Shown one piece after another: positions 1 through 10,903 of a stretch of 64,000 nt of DNA. The notes under the pieces are model-generated. The model did no database searches and was not told where the DNA came from. It was given only the letters and a program-made list of their open reading frames with translations. Position numbers and translations under genes: made by a program. Numbering within the stretch: the stretch's first letter is position 1; every line of letters begins with the position of its first letter. The DNA is from Ailurus styani (lineage: Eukaryota > Chordata > Mammalia > Carnivora > Ailuridae). The stretch covers positions 235,570 to 299,569 of the forward strand of contig LNAC01000739.1 of NCBI GenBank assembly GCA_002007465.1. The letters run 5' to 3'.

Positions 1-441
1 TCTTCTATTCCAATCCCCATTACAGATTCTCTTTATCTCATTTTAAAGCTAAAATTCTTAACCCAACTTTTCCCATTTTTACCAGTTAGCTTTGCTCCAG
101 AGTTACCTGTAGCATATAGAAAAAATTAACAAATCTAGAGAATTGTTATGAAATTTTTATGAAGTTACTATATTTCTAATCGTTCACTCTGAAGATCATT
201 AGAAAGGGCTTGAATTTGAGATCTTAAAATAGCACCAACAGACTTTATCTCATTGTGGATAAATCTTTTCCTTTCAGAATGTCTGCTGCATGAACTGAAC
301 TCATTTGAAAAATCCTAACAGTGCTAAAAATATAAATGATATTTACTGAGAGCTTTGTGCTCTCTGTGGGTGGGTGGCTTGGGTGGCTCAGTGCTGACCA
401 GCGGTATTATTCTCACTCTGAGTTAGATGGGTTTTGTTTTT
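1..441. other. unassigned AT-rich sequence
   Basis: No gene or clear repeat is recognised. A short GGGTGGCTTGGGTGGCTCAG at about 369-390 resembles a Can-SINE head, but no SINE body follows. The last 30 bases may belong to the MIR relic that continues after the SINE at 442-645. Confidence 0.5.
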
Positions 442-645
442 TTTAGGATTTATTTATTTATTTGAGAGAAAGAGAGAGAGGAAGAGAACAAGCAGTGGGG
501 TGGGGTGGCAGAAGGAGAGCATCTCTAGCAGACTCCACACTCAGTGTGGATCCCCACGTAGGGCTCAGTCTCATGACCCTGAGATCAAGACCTGAGCTGA
601 AATCAAGAGCTGGACACTTAACTGACTGAGCCACCCAGGCACCCC
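442..645 (-). mobile_element. Can-SINE (SINEC), older copy
   Basis: This is a tRNA-derived, non-autonomous retroposon found only in Carnivora and mobilised by LINE-1. The tail (GGATTTATTTATTTATTTGAG) lies at the left and the tRNA-like head (TGAGCCACCCAGGCACCCC) at the right, so it is on the minus strand. Imperfect target repeats flank it: GAGTTAGATG before and GAGTTAGGTG after. The divergence of its body suggests an older subfamily than the copies near 13 kb or 49 kb. Confidence 0.93.
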
Positions 646-745
646 AGAGTTAGGTGTTAATTTTTAACTTGATTTTACAGATGGAAAAAGTTAGATACAG
701 AGAGATTAAGTGGCTGACCCATGTCCCTCAGACTTATGTCATTTA
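646..745 (-). mobile_element. MIR SINE relic
   Basis: The stretch TTTTACAGATGGAAAAAGTTAGATACAGAGAGATTAAGTGGC resembles the antisense MIR core (oligo-dT-like stretch, GAGGAAACTGAGGCACAGAGAGGTTAAG in the consensus as I know it). It is ancient and truncated, and the Can-SINE at 442-645 inserted beside or within it. Confidence 0.65.
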
Positions 746-1699
746 CTTTAAAGACTGCCCACATGGTGATTATACCATTATGGTACCTTTAAACAAAACC
801 TTACACTTAAGGATGGACACTGAATCAGATCTCCCTCACTGCTTTTGTAGTCACATTTGAAAATGCCATCTCTGTACCTTGACCTCTCCTGCTCCATGAA
901 TCCTGCCCTCTGCTATGCTTCAACACGCATGCACTAGAGGTGCTTTTACCTCTAACTCCACCACCTTCATTACAAGCATCACACTCTCTAACCACTACTT
1001 CTTAATGTTACAGCTTGCTCTTGATAGTGTCCTGTCTTCAAAATTTATGTGACCTTCTGGGACCAAAACTACATTTATTATACCAAAATTTCACAATTGC
1101 TTCACTGTTCCAAGTCATGACTTCCCTTCCTTGCAACCTGAAATCCCATTGTCAAAGTACTCCATTCACTATATCCTCAATTCCTTTGCCACTGTCTGCT
1201 TGCATCCCATTATCTGCCAAAACCTCAAAACCACTTAATCACTATCCTTTTCCTGCATAGCATCTGCGCATGTATCACACTGGATATGCCTCTACTGAGG
1301 TAACAAAATCAAAACCCACCACTGAAGGAAAACCGTAGCACTCACAAACATGCCAACTCTCCTCACTGTAGATTTATAAACACTTCAGATTTTCCTAAGT
1401 GCTGCCATAGTAATCATTCTGTATTTTCCCAGCCTACTAAATCACGTTTCACCCCCTCACCTCTATTCAAACTTCAAAGTTCTTTTGACTTTCAGCTGTC
1501 AGTCTTGCACTCCACACTCACTCTGCTCTCCCACGGCATCTACGACAGGATTTTCTTTCTTCTCTCCTGTTACTGCTCCCTAACATATGTGCACCTTTGC
1601 AATAAACACCAGTGTTTTCCATTACTGAAGAACCTCTCCAGCCAGTCTGAGTATGTGTGGTCTCTTTCGTCTTAATTCTTTTCTCTGGGGCCAGTACCA
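746..1699. other. unassigned; possible 5' part of the L2 relic
   Basis: There is no coding signal. The composition is pyrimidine-rich and resembles the L2 element that follows, but I cannot align it to a known part of L2 by eye. The open frame at 1,015-1,260 shows no recognisable domain. Confidence 0.4.
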
Positions 1700-3090
1700 G
1701 TACTCATCTAACTACTACATCACTTTTTCTGCACCCCTTCCAATTCCTCTCTTCCTACTCTTGCACCAACTATTTGAATACAAGCCTTAACCCACAACTT
1801 CAATGAAGTCATTCTTGTCAAGGTTACCAGTGATCTCGACATTGTTATATCTAATTGTCTATTCTCAGTCTTCATCTTACTTGGTCAGCAGCAATTAACA
1901 CAATTGATTACTTGATTTTTTTTATTTGGCTAAGGGACATTCTACTCTGATTTTATTCTAGCTTCATTAATCATTCTCCTCAGTGCCTTTTGCTAGTTCC
2001 TTCTTTACTCCTTGATCTTTAAATGCTGGAATACGCTGAGGCTCAAGTTTTAGACCTCATAACTTCCCTGACTTTACTCAATTCATTCTTTAGTTATGAT
2101 GTCTAGTCTTATGGCTTTAAAAACCATTAATATACAGATGACTCCCAAATGGAGGTCTCTAGCTATACTTCTCCCCTATACTTCAGGTACATTTATCCAA
2201 AGCTTTCAATATCTCCACTTATATGTTGAATTGGCCTCTTACATGTAACATACCAAAATCCAAATTTCACTTTTTATCCAAACCTAGTCTTCCTTCTCAG
2301 TCAATTGCAATTCTTTCAAAAAATAATTTTTTATTTGCAAAAAATTTTGGTCTTTCTTCTCCTTCCTATCTCTCACAGTCTACACCAATCTTTCAGAATA
2401 AATCTGCTTTCAAAATAAGTCTATCATATAACATACTACTTCCATTGCATCTATCCATGTGCTCCGGTTACCAACATACCCCCAGTACCTATTCTCAATG
2501 CTACAGCTATACTGTTACTTCTAAAATATAAGTGTAAGCATGTCAAACTGTTCAATATCCTCAAGAGTTTTCATAAAGTAAAAAAAAAAAAGGGGATTAT
2601 TACAGTTAGATACAATGTAGTATATAAACAGAACAGTGGCTGTCAGATATTAACTGTTACCGCTCTCTCTCTGGAACATTCTTTCTTATTCAAACTTCCT
2701 TAAAATAATAATAATTATAATATAATGAAGATGTTCCCACCAAAGGGTTTTTGCACTTGCCATTCTCTCAGACTTAAACGTCCCTTTTTCTTCTTGTATC
2801 CATGACCCAATCATTGCCTCATCTTTCTAGATTTCTGCTTCAATGTTAACATATTAGTGAAGTCTTCACTGCTACCTATATGCTTCCTTATTTATTTTTT
2901 CTTCACAGGATTCATCACCACATAACATAATGTACATTTTACTTTTCATTAGTTTACTATCTATCTTTCTCATGAGGACATGTACTGTGAGGGCAGGGAA
3001 TTTTAAAGTTTTTCACTGTTATATACCTTAGAAAAATGCTGCCAAAGCAGATAGGCTCAATTCATATTTGTTGAATTAATTAATTAAGAA
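1700..3090 (+). mobile_element. LINE-2 (L2) 3' half, degraded reverse transcriptase
   Basis: L2 is an extinct CR1-clade non-LTR retrotransposon shared by mammals. The DNA follows the L2 reverse-transcriptase order: a LVKVTSDL-like segment near 1,815, a SAAINTID segment near 1,885 (family LSAAFDTVD), and an ADDSQ-like segment near 2,135 (the YADD catalytic box). The terminal UTR has GAGGGCAGGGAA near 2,990 and TCAATTCATATTTGTTGAATTAA near 3,059. Stops and indels occur throughout, so it is dead. Pure-A and AT-rich insertions occur near 2,580 and 2,705. Confidence 0.85.
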
Positions 3091-3237
3091 CAGAATAGAC
3101 AGGTATATTAAGTATCTGTATGGAACAATGCAGTATGCTAAATCCAGAGAATCATCAGTAAACCAAACCAAAATGAACGAACAAAAAGACAATGATAAGT
3201 TCTGGAAAACCCACATAGATGAAGTGAAATAAAAAGC

Positions 3238-3238
3238 A

Positions 3239-3270
<32 letters not shown>

Positions 3271-3294
3271 AGGAAAGAAAGAAAGAAAGAAAGG
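3238..3294 (+). repeat. (GAAA)n microsatellite
   Basis: About 57 bases of GAAA units with one GGAA interruption. It lies outside any SINE tail that I can identify. Confidence 0.97.
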
Positions 3295-3764
3295 GCTAGT
3301 TTGCAGATAACTGCCAAACCCTCTCCCTTCACCCACCACACACACTGCTTTCGGAACTACTTAAGAAAAAAACAAAATTAAACAAAACAGGTATGTGCTG
3401 GACAGCACTGTAGGCTCAGATGTTTCATTAAAAACCATGGTTTACTCCTCATGATGATAAATAGATATCCAATCCTCAGTCTGCACTAACCTGTAGTACA
3501 AGTAGCATGATGGGAGGAAAACAAATACCTATCTATACCTCTATCTCTATATTTCTATATCTCCATCTCTATTTCTACTTCCATACCTAGCCTATTCTGA
3601 ATAAGGGGAAGCCAGGAAAACAGCCATATCTCTTAATACAGATGTATCTGTGTTTTTTTAAAACAGGGCAAATGAAATCATTCTTCAATTGCATTGATTT
3701 TTTGATAACCATTCAAATTATTTTTTGAAATCAACTGGATTTTTCCTGTTGTACCTGTTCTATA
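3295..3764. other. unassigned, with a degenerate CTATAT-type simple repeat
   Basis: No gene is seen. About 3,519-3,590 is a degenerate pyrimidine/TA simple repeat (CTATCTATACCTCTATCTCTA and similar). Confidence 0.5.
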
Positions 3765-4231
3765 TTTCTGCATAACAAACTCTTCAAAATTTAGCATTTA
3801 AAATGGCAATAATATATGATCTTACAGTTTCCATGGTCTGGGAAGTCAGCAGTAGCCTCATTGTCCTCTGTCTCTGGGCTGTGATCAAGGACTGTGGCCA
3901 TCTCAAGCTTTGACTTGGGGAAGATCGACTGCTATGATATTCATGACTGTTGGCAAGAAGCATCTGTTCCTTGCCTCATGGGCCCCTCTGTAGGGTAGCT
4001 CACAACATGGCAGCTTCCTTTTCTTTGGAGCAAGCAAAAAAGACAATGAGAGAGGTAAGACAAAAGTCATATTTTGTAACCTAATCTCAGAATTGACATA
4101 CTTTTGCTGTATTTTATTTGTTAGGTATCAGTCATTAGGTCTAGTCCATACTTAAGAAGAGGGGATTAAACAAAGGGGTAAATACCAGCAAGAAGAAATG
4201 ACTGGTGGCCATTTCAGAGGCTGCCTACCAT
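3765..4231. repeat. ancient interspersed repeat, family unresolved
   Basis: The block opens with CATAACAAACTCTTCAAAATTTAGCATTTAAAA and ends near GGCCATTTCAGAGGCTGCCTACCATA. Its ends and internal wording resemble a common mammalian medium-reiterated repeat. I cannot name the family without a search. Confidence 0.4.
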
Positions 4232-5330
4232 ACTATTATTAGCCTCTGACCCAATTTTGGCCAATTGGTGCTTAACTGGTTTTAGGCAGGTGCCTTAAAG
4301 CATAACACATTATTTATCATCTGTTTTTTTAAACCCACTGTTTTTTTTTTCAATTAAACCCAATATTCAAAACTTAAAAGAAAATGCACCCTCTTGACTT
4401 AAGAAATTTAAAGGAGTAATGTAAGCTGCATATATCCTAAACATCCCTGATCTATAAGAATTTGCACAGTAGATGGTATTCTTTAGAGACTAATGCCTGC
4501 CTATAATTGCTTATGCTATACTTAAGTCAAGTTCTCTAACTTACAAAAGTCGAAGCACTTGTCATGGACCTATTGTTAAGAGCTCTATGACACATGAACA
4601 TTACTTTTGTTAAGCTCTGTTTTTCCATCATAAAGTATAAAGTCCCTCCATGTAAATTGTAATTATTTTGGTAAAAAAAGACCAGAGAAAATTATAAAAA
4701 CTAATCATAGATACAGGACAGACAATGCAGAGAGACTGCTTTGTGGCAGTTAGAACTCTGAGATATATAACAATTTTTTTTAAATTGAAAGGATGGATAT
4801 ATAAGATAACTATAGCAACTCCACTGATAAATTTAAAATAAAAATCCATGCCTAATTCAATTGAGAGGTATTTTAACTTCTTATACTACTCCTTGGGCAT
4901 CATTAATTACTCTCAGGACCCCAGATAATATTATCTCTGGCTAAGTTATCCCTTCTGAGCACTTGGCCTCATATCCAGCTTCCTACTAAAATCATTACTT
5001 GGAAAATTCACAAATGCTTCAAAGTCTAAGCATCAAAAAATTTAAAATCCTTTAGTAGATTTTAAAATTATATCTAGAAGTCACAAGTCCTTAACATTCA
5101 GCATGGCCTAGAAGGTTCTGCTAATCTCTCCATACACAATTTGTTCCACGGTTCCCCCTATTTCTTTCTATGGTACAGATATACTGACCTTCTCTTCTTT
5201 TTCCCATAGTCACTTGGGTATTCTCACAATAGAAATTACAATTTTCTTGAGAAAAGAGAAAATAACTTATACTGTATCCATCCACACGACAGATGGGACT
5301 GCTAATGCTAATGACACTCAGCCATAGAGT
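4232..5330. other. unassigned AT-rich sequence
   Basis: No gene, RNA or clear repeat is recognised. The minus-strand open frame at 4,628-4,849 has no recognisable domain. Confidence 0.5.
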
Positions 5331-5562
5331 ATGTACTTCAAAATTAAAAGGTTACAAACACATATACACGAATATATGCATACACAGACATATATACACA
5401 CAGAGAAGATACAAGGAAGCCTCTTTCCCTGGGTAAGCTTAGATTTTTTATTAACCCCACCCACATATGCATACATATACACATATAAATACATACATGT
5501 ACACATGTGTGGGGTGTTAATAACTCAGCTTCATCAAGGAAAAAAGCATCCTTGTATCCTAA
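5331..5562. repeat. CATA-rich simple repeat inside an imperfect inverted repeat
   Basis: Degenerate CATA/CACA repeat lies at 5,358-5,402 and 5,461-5,508. Around the second tract are two inverted arms: 5,407-5,469 (from AGATACAAGGAAGC to ACCCCACCCACATATG) and 5,504-5,560 (from CATGTGTGGGGTGTTAATAA to GCATCCTTGTATCCT). The arms pair over most of their length with scattered mismatches and a small gap. Open frames on both strands here follow from the inverted symmetry and low complexity and are not genes. Confidence 0.8.
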
Positions 5563-5740
5563 ACATACCAACCTATACTTAAACTGAATAAAAAAGTGTT
5601 TTTCATTTTTTGGAGGTAAGTATAGCAAATCCTCCTGGAAATTATAAGATATATTACAATTGTTCTATTATGAAAGTTTTATCTGCTAATTGGCATTGGA
5701 TACTTCACAAGCCAGCTAATTACAAAACCTGAAAATATTT

Positions 5741-5770
5741 AGGAGGTTTTAATCCGAATTAAAACCTCCT
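5741..5770. repeat. perfect 13-bp hairpin
   Basis: AGGAGGTTTTAAT and its exact reverse complement ATTAAAACCTCCT are separated by the four bases CCGA. The function is unknown. No T-tract follows that would suggest an RNA polymerase III terminator. Confidence 0.95.
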
Positions 5771-5800
5771 CATAAGAATAAATAAAATTATTATTATTAT

Positions 5801-5998
5801 TAAAGATTTTTTTTAATTTATTTGAGAGAGAATGAGAGACGGCACAAGCACAGGAGCAGAGGGGGAGGGGCAGAGGGAGAGGAAGAAGCAGGCTCCCCCG
5901 CTGAGCAGGAGCCTGATGCGCGGCTAGATCCCAAGGTCCTGAAATCAGGACCTGAACTGAAGGCAGACATTAACTGACAGAGCCACCCAGGTGCCCCA
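5801..5998 (-). mobile_element. Can-SINE
   Basis: The tail TAAAGATTTTTTTTAATTTATTTGAG is at the left and the head AGAGCCACCCAGGTGCCCC at the right. The flanks share an AAATTATT-type target repeat. The body is the purine-rich GCAGAGGGGGAGGGGCAGAGGGAGAG type. Part of the tRNA-like head is shortened (GGCAGACATTAACTGACAG). Confidence 0.93.
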
Positions 5999-7125
5999 GA
6001 AATTATTTTTTAAATCCTAAGTTCTGTGGTTTCACTTCTTATTTGGTTTCATATATAACAGGGTTTAAATGAACAGAAAATACAGTGTAAGTGACAAATA
6101 AAAATGGAAAAAAAATCAATTCTTTTTGGGGAAAGAAAGAACCCTGAAGATTTCACTGAGTTAAATTCTTAATGTTACTTTCCCACATGATGGTCCCTAC
6201 TTTCACTTAACCATGTGTAAGTCTTGAAGCTGAAAAATGAAACAAAATGCTCTAGTTTACTTGAATAAAAAACAACTACCAAAAATAAATAAATAAATAA
6301 ACAAACTACTTATATTTGCTTATTTCTAAATCAGTTATCTCTGGAATAATTTAAGAATATTTCATTAAATTCTCAAAGAGTTTCATACTTGTATTTTAAT
6401 GAAAGTAGATTTAGATTTTCCTCCATAATAAAACACAGAAATATTATTAGGAAGTTGCACAAGAACATGCACATTGTACCAAAAGTTATCTTTAGGCAAT
6501 GTTTACAAATGCAAGCCACTTTACATAAAAATTATACTTAAAAGATTTTAATCTTATAATACTGAGAACTTTAATTTTTATATCAGATTATTTCAATACC
6601 TATAAAGCTATCATAGAGCAAAACAGATGATCTTTAGTGTTGATACACTAAATGGAATGGAATTGATTTGTTATAACAGAATAAAATAAACTATAGCCTA
6701 ATACAGATAAGTAACTCTCAAGTATGGCTCCAATATTGGCTGTATTTTTGTGTCTAGATTTGGCGAAAAATTTGAGGGAATGGAAGGTCGTTCTTTACAG
6801 CACCATAGAGCAAATAACTTAACCACCTCTGCTTTTATGAGTCTTTTATCTACTCATACCTTTGCAAACCTCACCCCAACACTTCTCTGTAGAACACCTT
6901 TATCCTCAACTCTCATTTTATACATTCACCCATGTTTTTATCTTTATCTCTCAAATTCATCACGTGTTTTGTTACATTCCAAATTCTGCTCTTTTTGTAT
7001 ACAGAATATTTTAGCCACCTCTTTGTTTTATCGCTCTTTTGAAAGCTATGTCCTATGAGCTTTAGATTTTATACTCAAACACAACTATCAAGGTAGTTTC
7101 AAAATCAAATGCCACCTATACTCAA
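5999..7125. other. unassigned AT-rich sequence
   Basis: An (AAAT)n run of about 20 bases lies near 6,285. The pyrimidine-rich frame at 6,750-7,058 has no recognisable domain and could be an old LINE relic. Nothing else is supported. Confidence 0.45.
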
Positions 7126-7129
7126 GATA

Positions 7130-7250
7130 AAGTATGTGATGAGTACAGGGTGATTTACAGAATTGTTGAACTGCTATATTGTATACCTAAAACTAATATA
7201 ATACTGAAGGTTGTTCACTAACTGGAATTAAAATTCAAATAAAAGAAATG
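7130..7250 (+). mobile_element. L1 3' end fragment
   Basis: GATGAGTACAGGGTGATTTACAGAATTGTTGAAC through CACTAACTGGAATTAAAATTCAAATAAAA resembles the last 120 bases of a carnivoran L1 3' UTR, including the terminal AATAAAA. It is strongly 5'-truncated and moderately diverged. Confidence 0.7.
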
Positions 7251-7329
7251 GTTACTTTCAAATTAGAAATCTTCTTATATGTATATATTTTTAATAATAA
7301 ATATATTTTATATTTTAGCACATTTCTAG

Positions 7330-7605
7330 ACTTACAGGAGACAATTCCACATATCTACCCCATGCCTCCATAAATTCTTCCCTAATTTTGAGTATCTTGC
7401 ATTAGCGTAGTATACATGTTACAACTAAAGAATCAATACTCAAACATTATTATTAAATACATTGTTTACAATAGGCCTCACTCTGCGTTTTATAGTTCTA
7501 TGACAAATGTATACTGCCATGTAGCCACCATCACAGTTTTCCTACAGAATGGTTTCACCACCCTAAAAATTCCCTGTGCTTCATCTATCATCCCTTCTGA
7601 AGAGG
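7330..7605 (-). mobile_element. old L1 (L1M-type), antisense, left part
   Basis: The antisense L1 sequence CATGTTACAACTAAAGAATCAATACTCAAACATTATTATTAAATACATTG and the following ACAATAGGCCTCACTCTGCG match the reverse of an old mammalian L1 3' region. It continues after the LTR at 7,606-8,108. The copy is degraded and non-coding. Confidence 0.7.
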
Positions 7606-8108
7606 AGTAAAATACACCACCAAAAATAGATTTCTTTGCCATACTGATTATTTTCAGCTGGTTATTTTAAAGAAAGAGCAGACACAGGAGAAACTCTGAA
7701 AACAGAAGTTACCCTTTTATAAGAGACATTTACATTTATAAAGGAAATCTCCATTTGTAAGGGTATCTACCTGTCTATATCAGAAGAGAATGACTGCAAA
7801 TCTTTAGAAACTTCTATCAACAGAGAAGACAGAGTCTTAGACCTGCATAACAACCTTACCCCTTGTTCACTGTGTTTTTTCTAGCAACCGTAATTGGCTG
7901 GAGATGGTATATAAGGTGTTGGCTTAGGCCATTTTAGGGAGCTACTTTGTTTTCCTGGGTATCTCCCATGTATACATGCTATTAAACTTCTGGGGTTTTT
8001 TGTTTTGTTTTTTTTCCCTGTTAATCTGCCTTCTTATTATTGGTGGAATGGAGGGGTCCCAACCAAGAACAGACAGGGAGAGGGAAAATTATTTTTTCAC
8101 CTCTACAC
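7606..8108 (+). mobile_element. solo LTR, ERVL/MaLR-like, copy 1 of 3
   Basis: The sequence shares ordered blocks with 48,031-48,566 and 51,290-52,072: a CTCTGAAAACAG block, a GGAAATCTCCATTTGTAAG block, a TATATAAG near 7,910, ATTAAACTTCTG near 7,981 (polyadenylation-type), GTTAATCTGCC, and a final AAAATTATTTTTTCACCTCTAC. No internal retroviral genes flank it, so it is a solo LTR. It splits the antisense L1, so it is younger than that L1. The exact family is not resolved by eye. Confidence 0.7.
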
Positions 8109-8480
8109 TTCTTGCCAGAGAACATCTGACAATCACCCATCTTTTTACTGTCTCCATGGTTTCACCTTTTTCATAATGTTATACAGTTGGACTCATATAT
8201 ATTATGTAGCATTATCAGATTGACTTCTTTCACTTAGCAAGATGCATTTAACATTCCTCCATGTCTTTTCATGGTGTGATAGCGTACTCGTTTCTATTGA
8301 GGAAAGATACCCCATTATGAATATACCATAGTTTACCCTTTCAGCTACTGAAAGACACCTTGTTTCCATTTTTAACTATGGATAAAGCTGTTATAAACAT
8401 TCATGTGCAGAATACTGTGTGGAATATAAATTTTCATCTCGACTGAGTATATATCTTAGGAGCCTCTTAATGTGGTAGCA
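8109..8480 (-). mobile_element. old L1, antisense, right part (ORF2 3' end)
   Basis: CCATCTTTTTACTGTCTCCATGG, GGACTCATATATATTATG and CACTTAGCAAGATGCATTTAACATTCCTCCATG are the familiar antisense wording of the L1 ORF2 end (the TIAK...TDEW...YYAAIKK...EGIMLSE region on the other strand). This is the continuation of 7,330-7,605. Confidence 0.85.
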
Positions 8481-9430
8481 AAAGTGTAGTTTGAGTAAGA
8501 AAGGGAGCATTCTATGCTTCTATGCTGAGGCTTCGATCTTACAGTGGACCTGGGTTATGACTGCAAAAGAGCTTCTCAGTATTTTTCCTCCCTTAGTTGA
8601 GGCAGGAAGTCCAGAAAGGGCTGGAATTAGGTAATTTCCTCTCCCTCAAGTCAAACAGGTCTTTAGCGAAGTCTTTTCCTTTATCTAGTAAGCATTCCTT
8701 GTAGAAGTTGCTAGAGGCTTTTTTCACATTTCTTTTAGGTAAATGTCAAAATGGTTACCCTTCCACTCCTCTTGGCCAGGCACAAGGGAATTTTTCTCTG
8801 ATCTTCACCATGAGAACCTGGTGGGGCTCCTGGAGGTAAAACCCACAAAATGGGGGGGTAGGGGTCCCCAGGAGTTTTTAACCCACCAGCTGGGTCTATA
8901 GTCAGCTTCTGAAAGTTAACTGAAGTTCCTCTGTAAGTTTTCTCTGCTGGCTCCAATGACTTCTGCTTCAACTAAACTGATCTATATTCTCTGTATTCAC
9001 CTTCTCTCCAGTTTCCAGGGTGGTGGTTTATATTGTGACCCCAATTCTCTTATGGATCTACGAAATGTTCTTTATTTTCAATTTGATCAGCTTTTTTTCG
9101 TGTTGTGAAGGTTGTAGGATGACTTACATGTTCTTTACATGTTCGAGTGGGATTCAGAAATCTTTCAAATGTAGTTTTAATAACAATCTTTTCCTTCTCT
9201 CAGAAGAAAGAGCATGTGGTAAAGGAATACACAGATCAATATTGTCTGCAAAATTCATGTTTGGAATATAGGTCTCGTATACTATTAGAAACTCTAGAAA
9301 CTTTTTTTTAAGCTAGTGACAAATATGCCTTAAAGTTCCCCTCACCTTGACCAAACTTTTGACAGGCTAATTTCAAGACTCTAGTTCCCCATTCTCCCTT
9401 TTTATTAAGAGGCTTTTAGTTCATTGTAAA
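8481..9430. other. unresolved, probably repeat-derived
   Basis: The stretch is slightly GC-richer than its surroundings near 8,755-8,960, with pyrimidine runs on both strands. It reads like retroelement untranslated or internal sequence, but I cannot assign a family. The minus-strand open frame at 8,735-8,971 has no recognisable domain. Confidence 0.4.
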
Positions 9431-9445
9431 TTTTTCCTCTGTCCC
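9431..9445 (+). repeat. left target-site repeat of the L1 block
   Basis: TTTTTCCTCTGTCCC occurs here and again at 12,830-12,844, bracketing all L1 sequence, the gap and the SINE between them. Confidence 0.75.
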
Positions 9446-9449
9446 ACGT

Positions 9450-10903
9450 CAAGCTCTGTTACAAAGCTATCATAATCAAGACAGTATGGTACTGGCACAA
9501 AAAAAGACACATAGATCAGTGGAACAGAATAGAGAGCCCAGAAATGGACCCTCAACTCTATCATCAACTAATCTTCGACAAAGCAGGAAAGAATGTCCAG
9601 TGGGAAAAAGACAGTCTCTTCAAAAAATGGTGTTGGGAAAACTGCTCAGCCACATGCAGAAAAATGAAACTGGATCATTTCCTTATACCACACACAAAAA
9701 TAGACTCAAAATGGATAAAAGACCTCAATGTGAGAAAGGAATCCATCAAAATCCTCGAGGAGAACACAGGCAGCAACCTCTTCGACCTCAGCTGCACCAA
9801 CTTCTTCCTAGGAACATCACCAAAGGCAAGGAAAGCAAAGGCAAAAATGAACTATTGGGACTTCATCAAGATTAAAAGCTTTTGCACAGCAAAGGAAACA
9901 GTCAACAAAACCAAAAGACAACTGACAGAGGGGGAGAAGATATTTGCAAATGACATATCAGATAAAGGGCTTGTATCCAAAATCTATAAAGAGCTTCTCA
10001 AACTCAACACCCATAAAACAAATAACCCAGTCAAGTAATGGGCAGAAGACATGAACAGACATTTCTCCAAAGACATCCAAATGGCCAACAGACACATGAG
10101 AAAGTGCTCAACATCACTCGGCATCAGGGAAATACAAATCAAAACCACAGTGAGATACCACCTCACACCAGTCAGAATGGCTAAAATCAACAAGTCAGGA
10201 AATGACAGATGTTGGCGAGGTTGCGGAGAAAGGGGAACCCTCCTACACTGTTGGTGGGAATGCAAACTGGTGCAGCCACTCTGGAAAACAGTATGGAGAT
10301 TCCTCAAAAAGTTGAAAATGGAGCTACCCTACGACCCAGCAATCGCACTACTGGGTATTTATCCTAAAGACACAAAGGTAGTGTTCCTCAGGGGCACGTG
10401 CACCCGAATGTTTATAGCAGCAATGTCCACAATAGCCAAACTATGGAAAGGACCTGGATGTCCATCAACAGATGAATGGATAAAGAAGATGTGTTATGTA
10501 TATACAATGGAATACTATGCAGCTATCAAAAGAAACGAAATCTTGCCCTTTGCAATGACATGGATGGAACTGGAGGGTATTATGCTGAGCGAAATAAGTC
10601 AATCAGAGAAAGACAATTATCATATGATCTCTCTGATATGAGGAACTTGAGGGGCAGGGTGGGGGGTCGTGGGGGGTAGGGAGGGAAAAATAATGAAACA
10701 AGATGGAATGGGGAAGGAGACAAACCATAAGAGACTCCTAATCTCACAAAACAAACTGAGGGTTACTGGGGGGTGGGAGGGTAGGGATAGGGTGGATGGG
10801 TTATGGACATTGGGGAGGGTTTGTGCTTTGGTGAATGCTGTGAAAGATGTAAGCCTGATGATTCACAGACCTGTACCCCTTGGGCAAAGAATAAAAATAA
10901 AAT
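9450..10903 (+). mobile_element. young carnivoran LINE-1, 5'-truncated, ORF2 C-terminus and 3' UTR
   Basis: L1 ORF2p supplies the endonuclease and reverse transcriptase for retrotransposition. Only the C-terminal part is present. In one frame it reads [43 protein letters not shown], then NRHFSKD and ends DNYHMISLI before a stop at about 10,641. A single in-frame TAA at 10,036-10,038 replaces a codon in the NPVK/WAED segment, so this copy is inactive as well as truncated. The G-rich 3' UTR runs from 10,642 to AATAAAAATAAAAT at 10,903, where the assembly gap begins and hides any poly-A tail. The low divergence argues for recent insertion. Confidence 0.95.

Noticed and set aside
361..400. GGGTGGCTTGGGTGGCTCAG as a separate SINE head
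   Set aside because: No SINE body, tail or target repeat follows. A chance similarity or a tiny relic cannot be told apart.
5318..5628. Cys/Tyr-rich and His/Thr-rich frames on both strands
   Set aside because: They are translations of CATA/CACA simple repeat within the foldback.
9486..9875. 129-codon plus-strand frame overlapping the L1
   Set aside because: It is an out-of-frame shadow of the L1 ORF2 frame that starts before 9,481 and contains 9,544-10,038.
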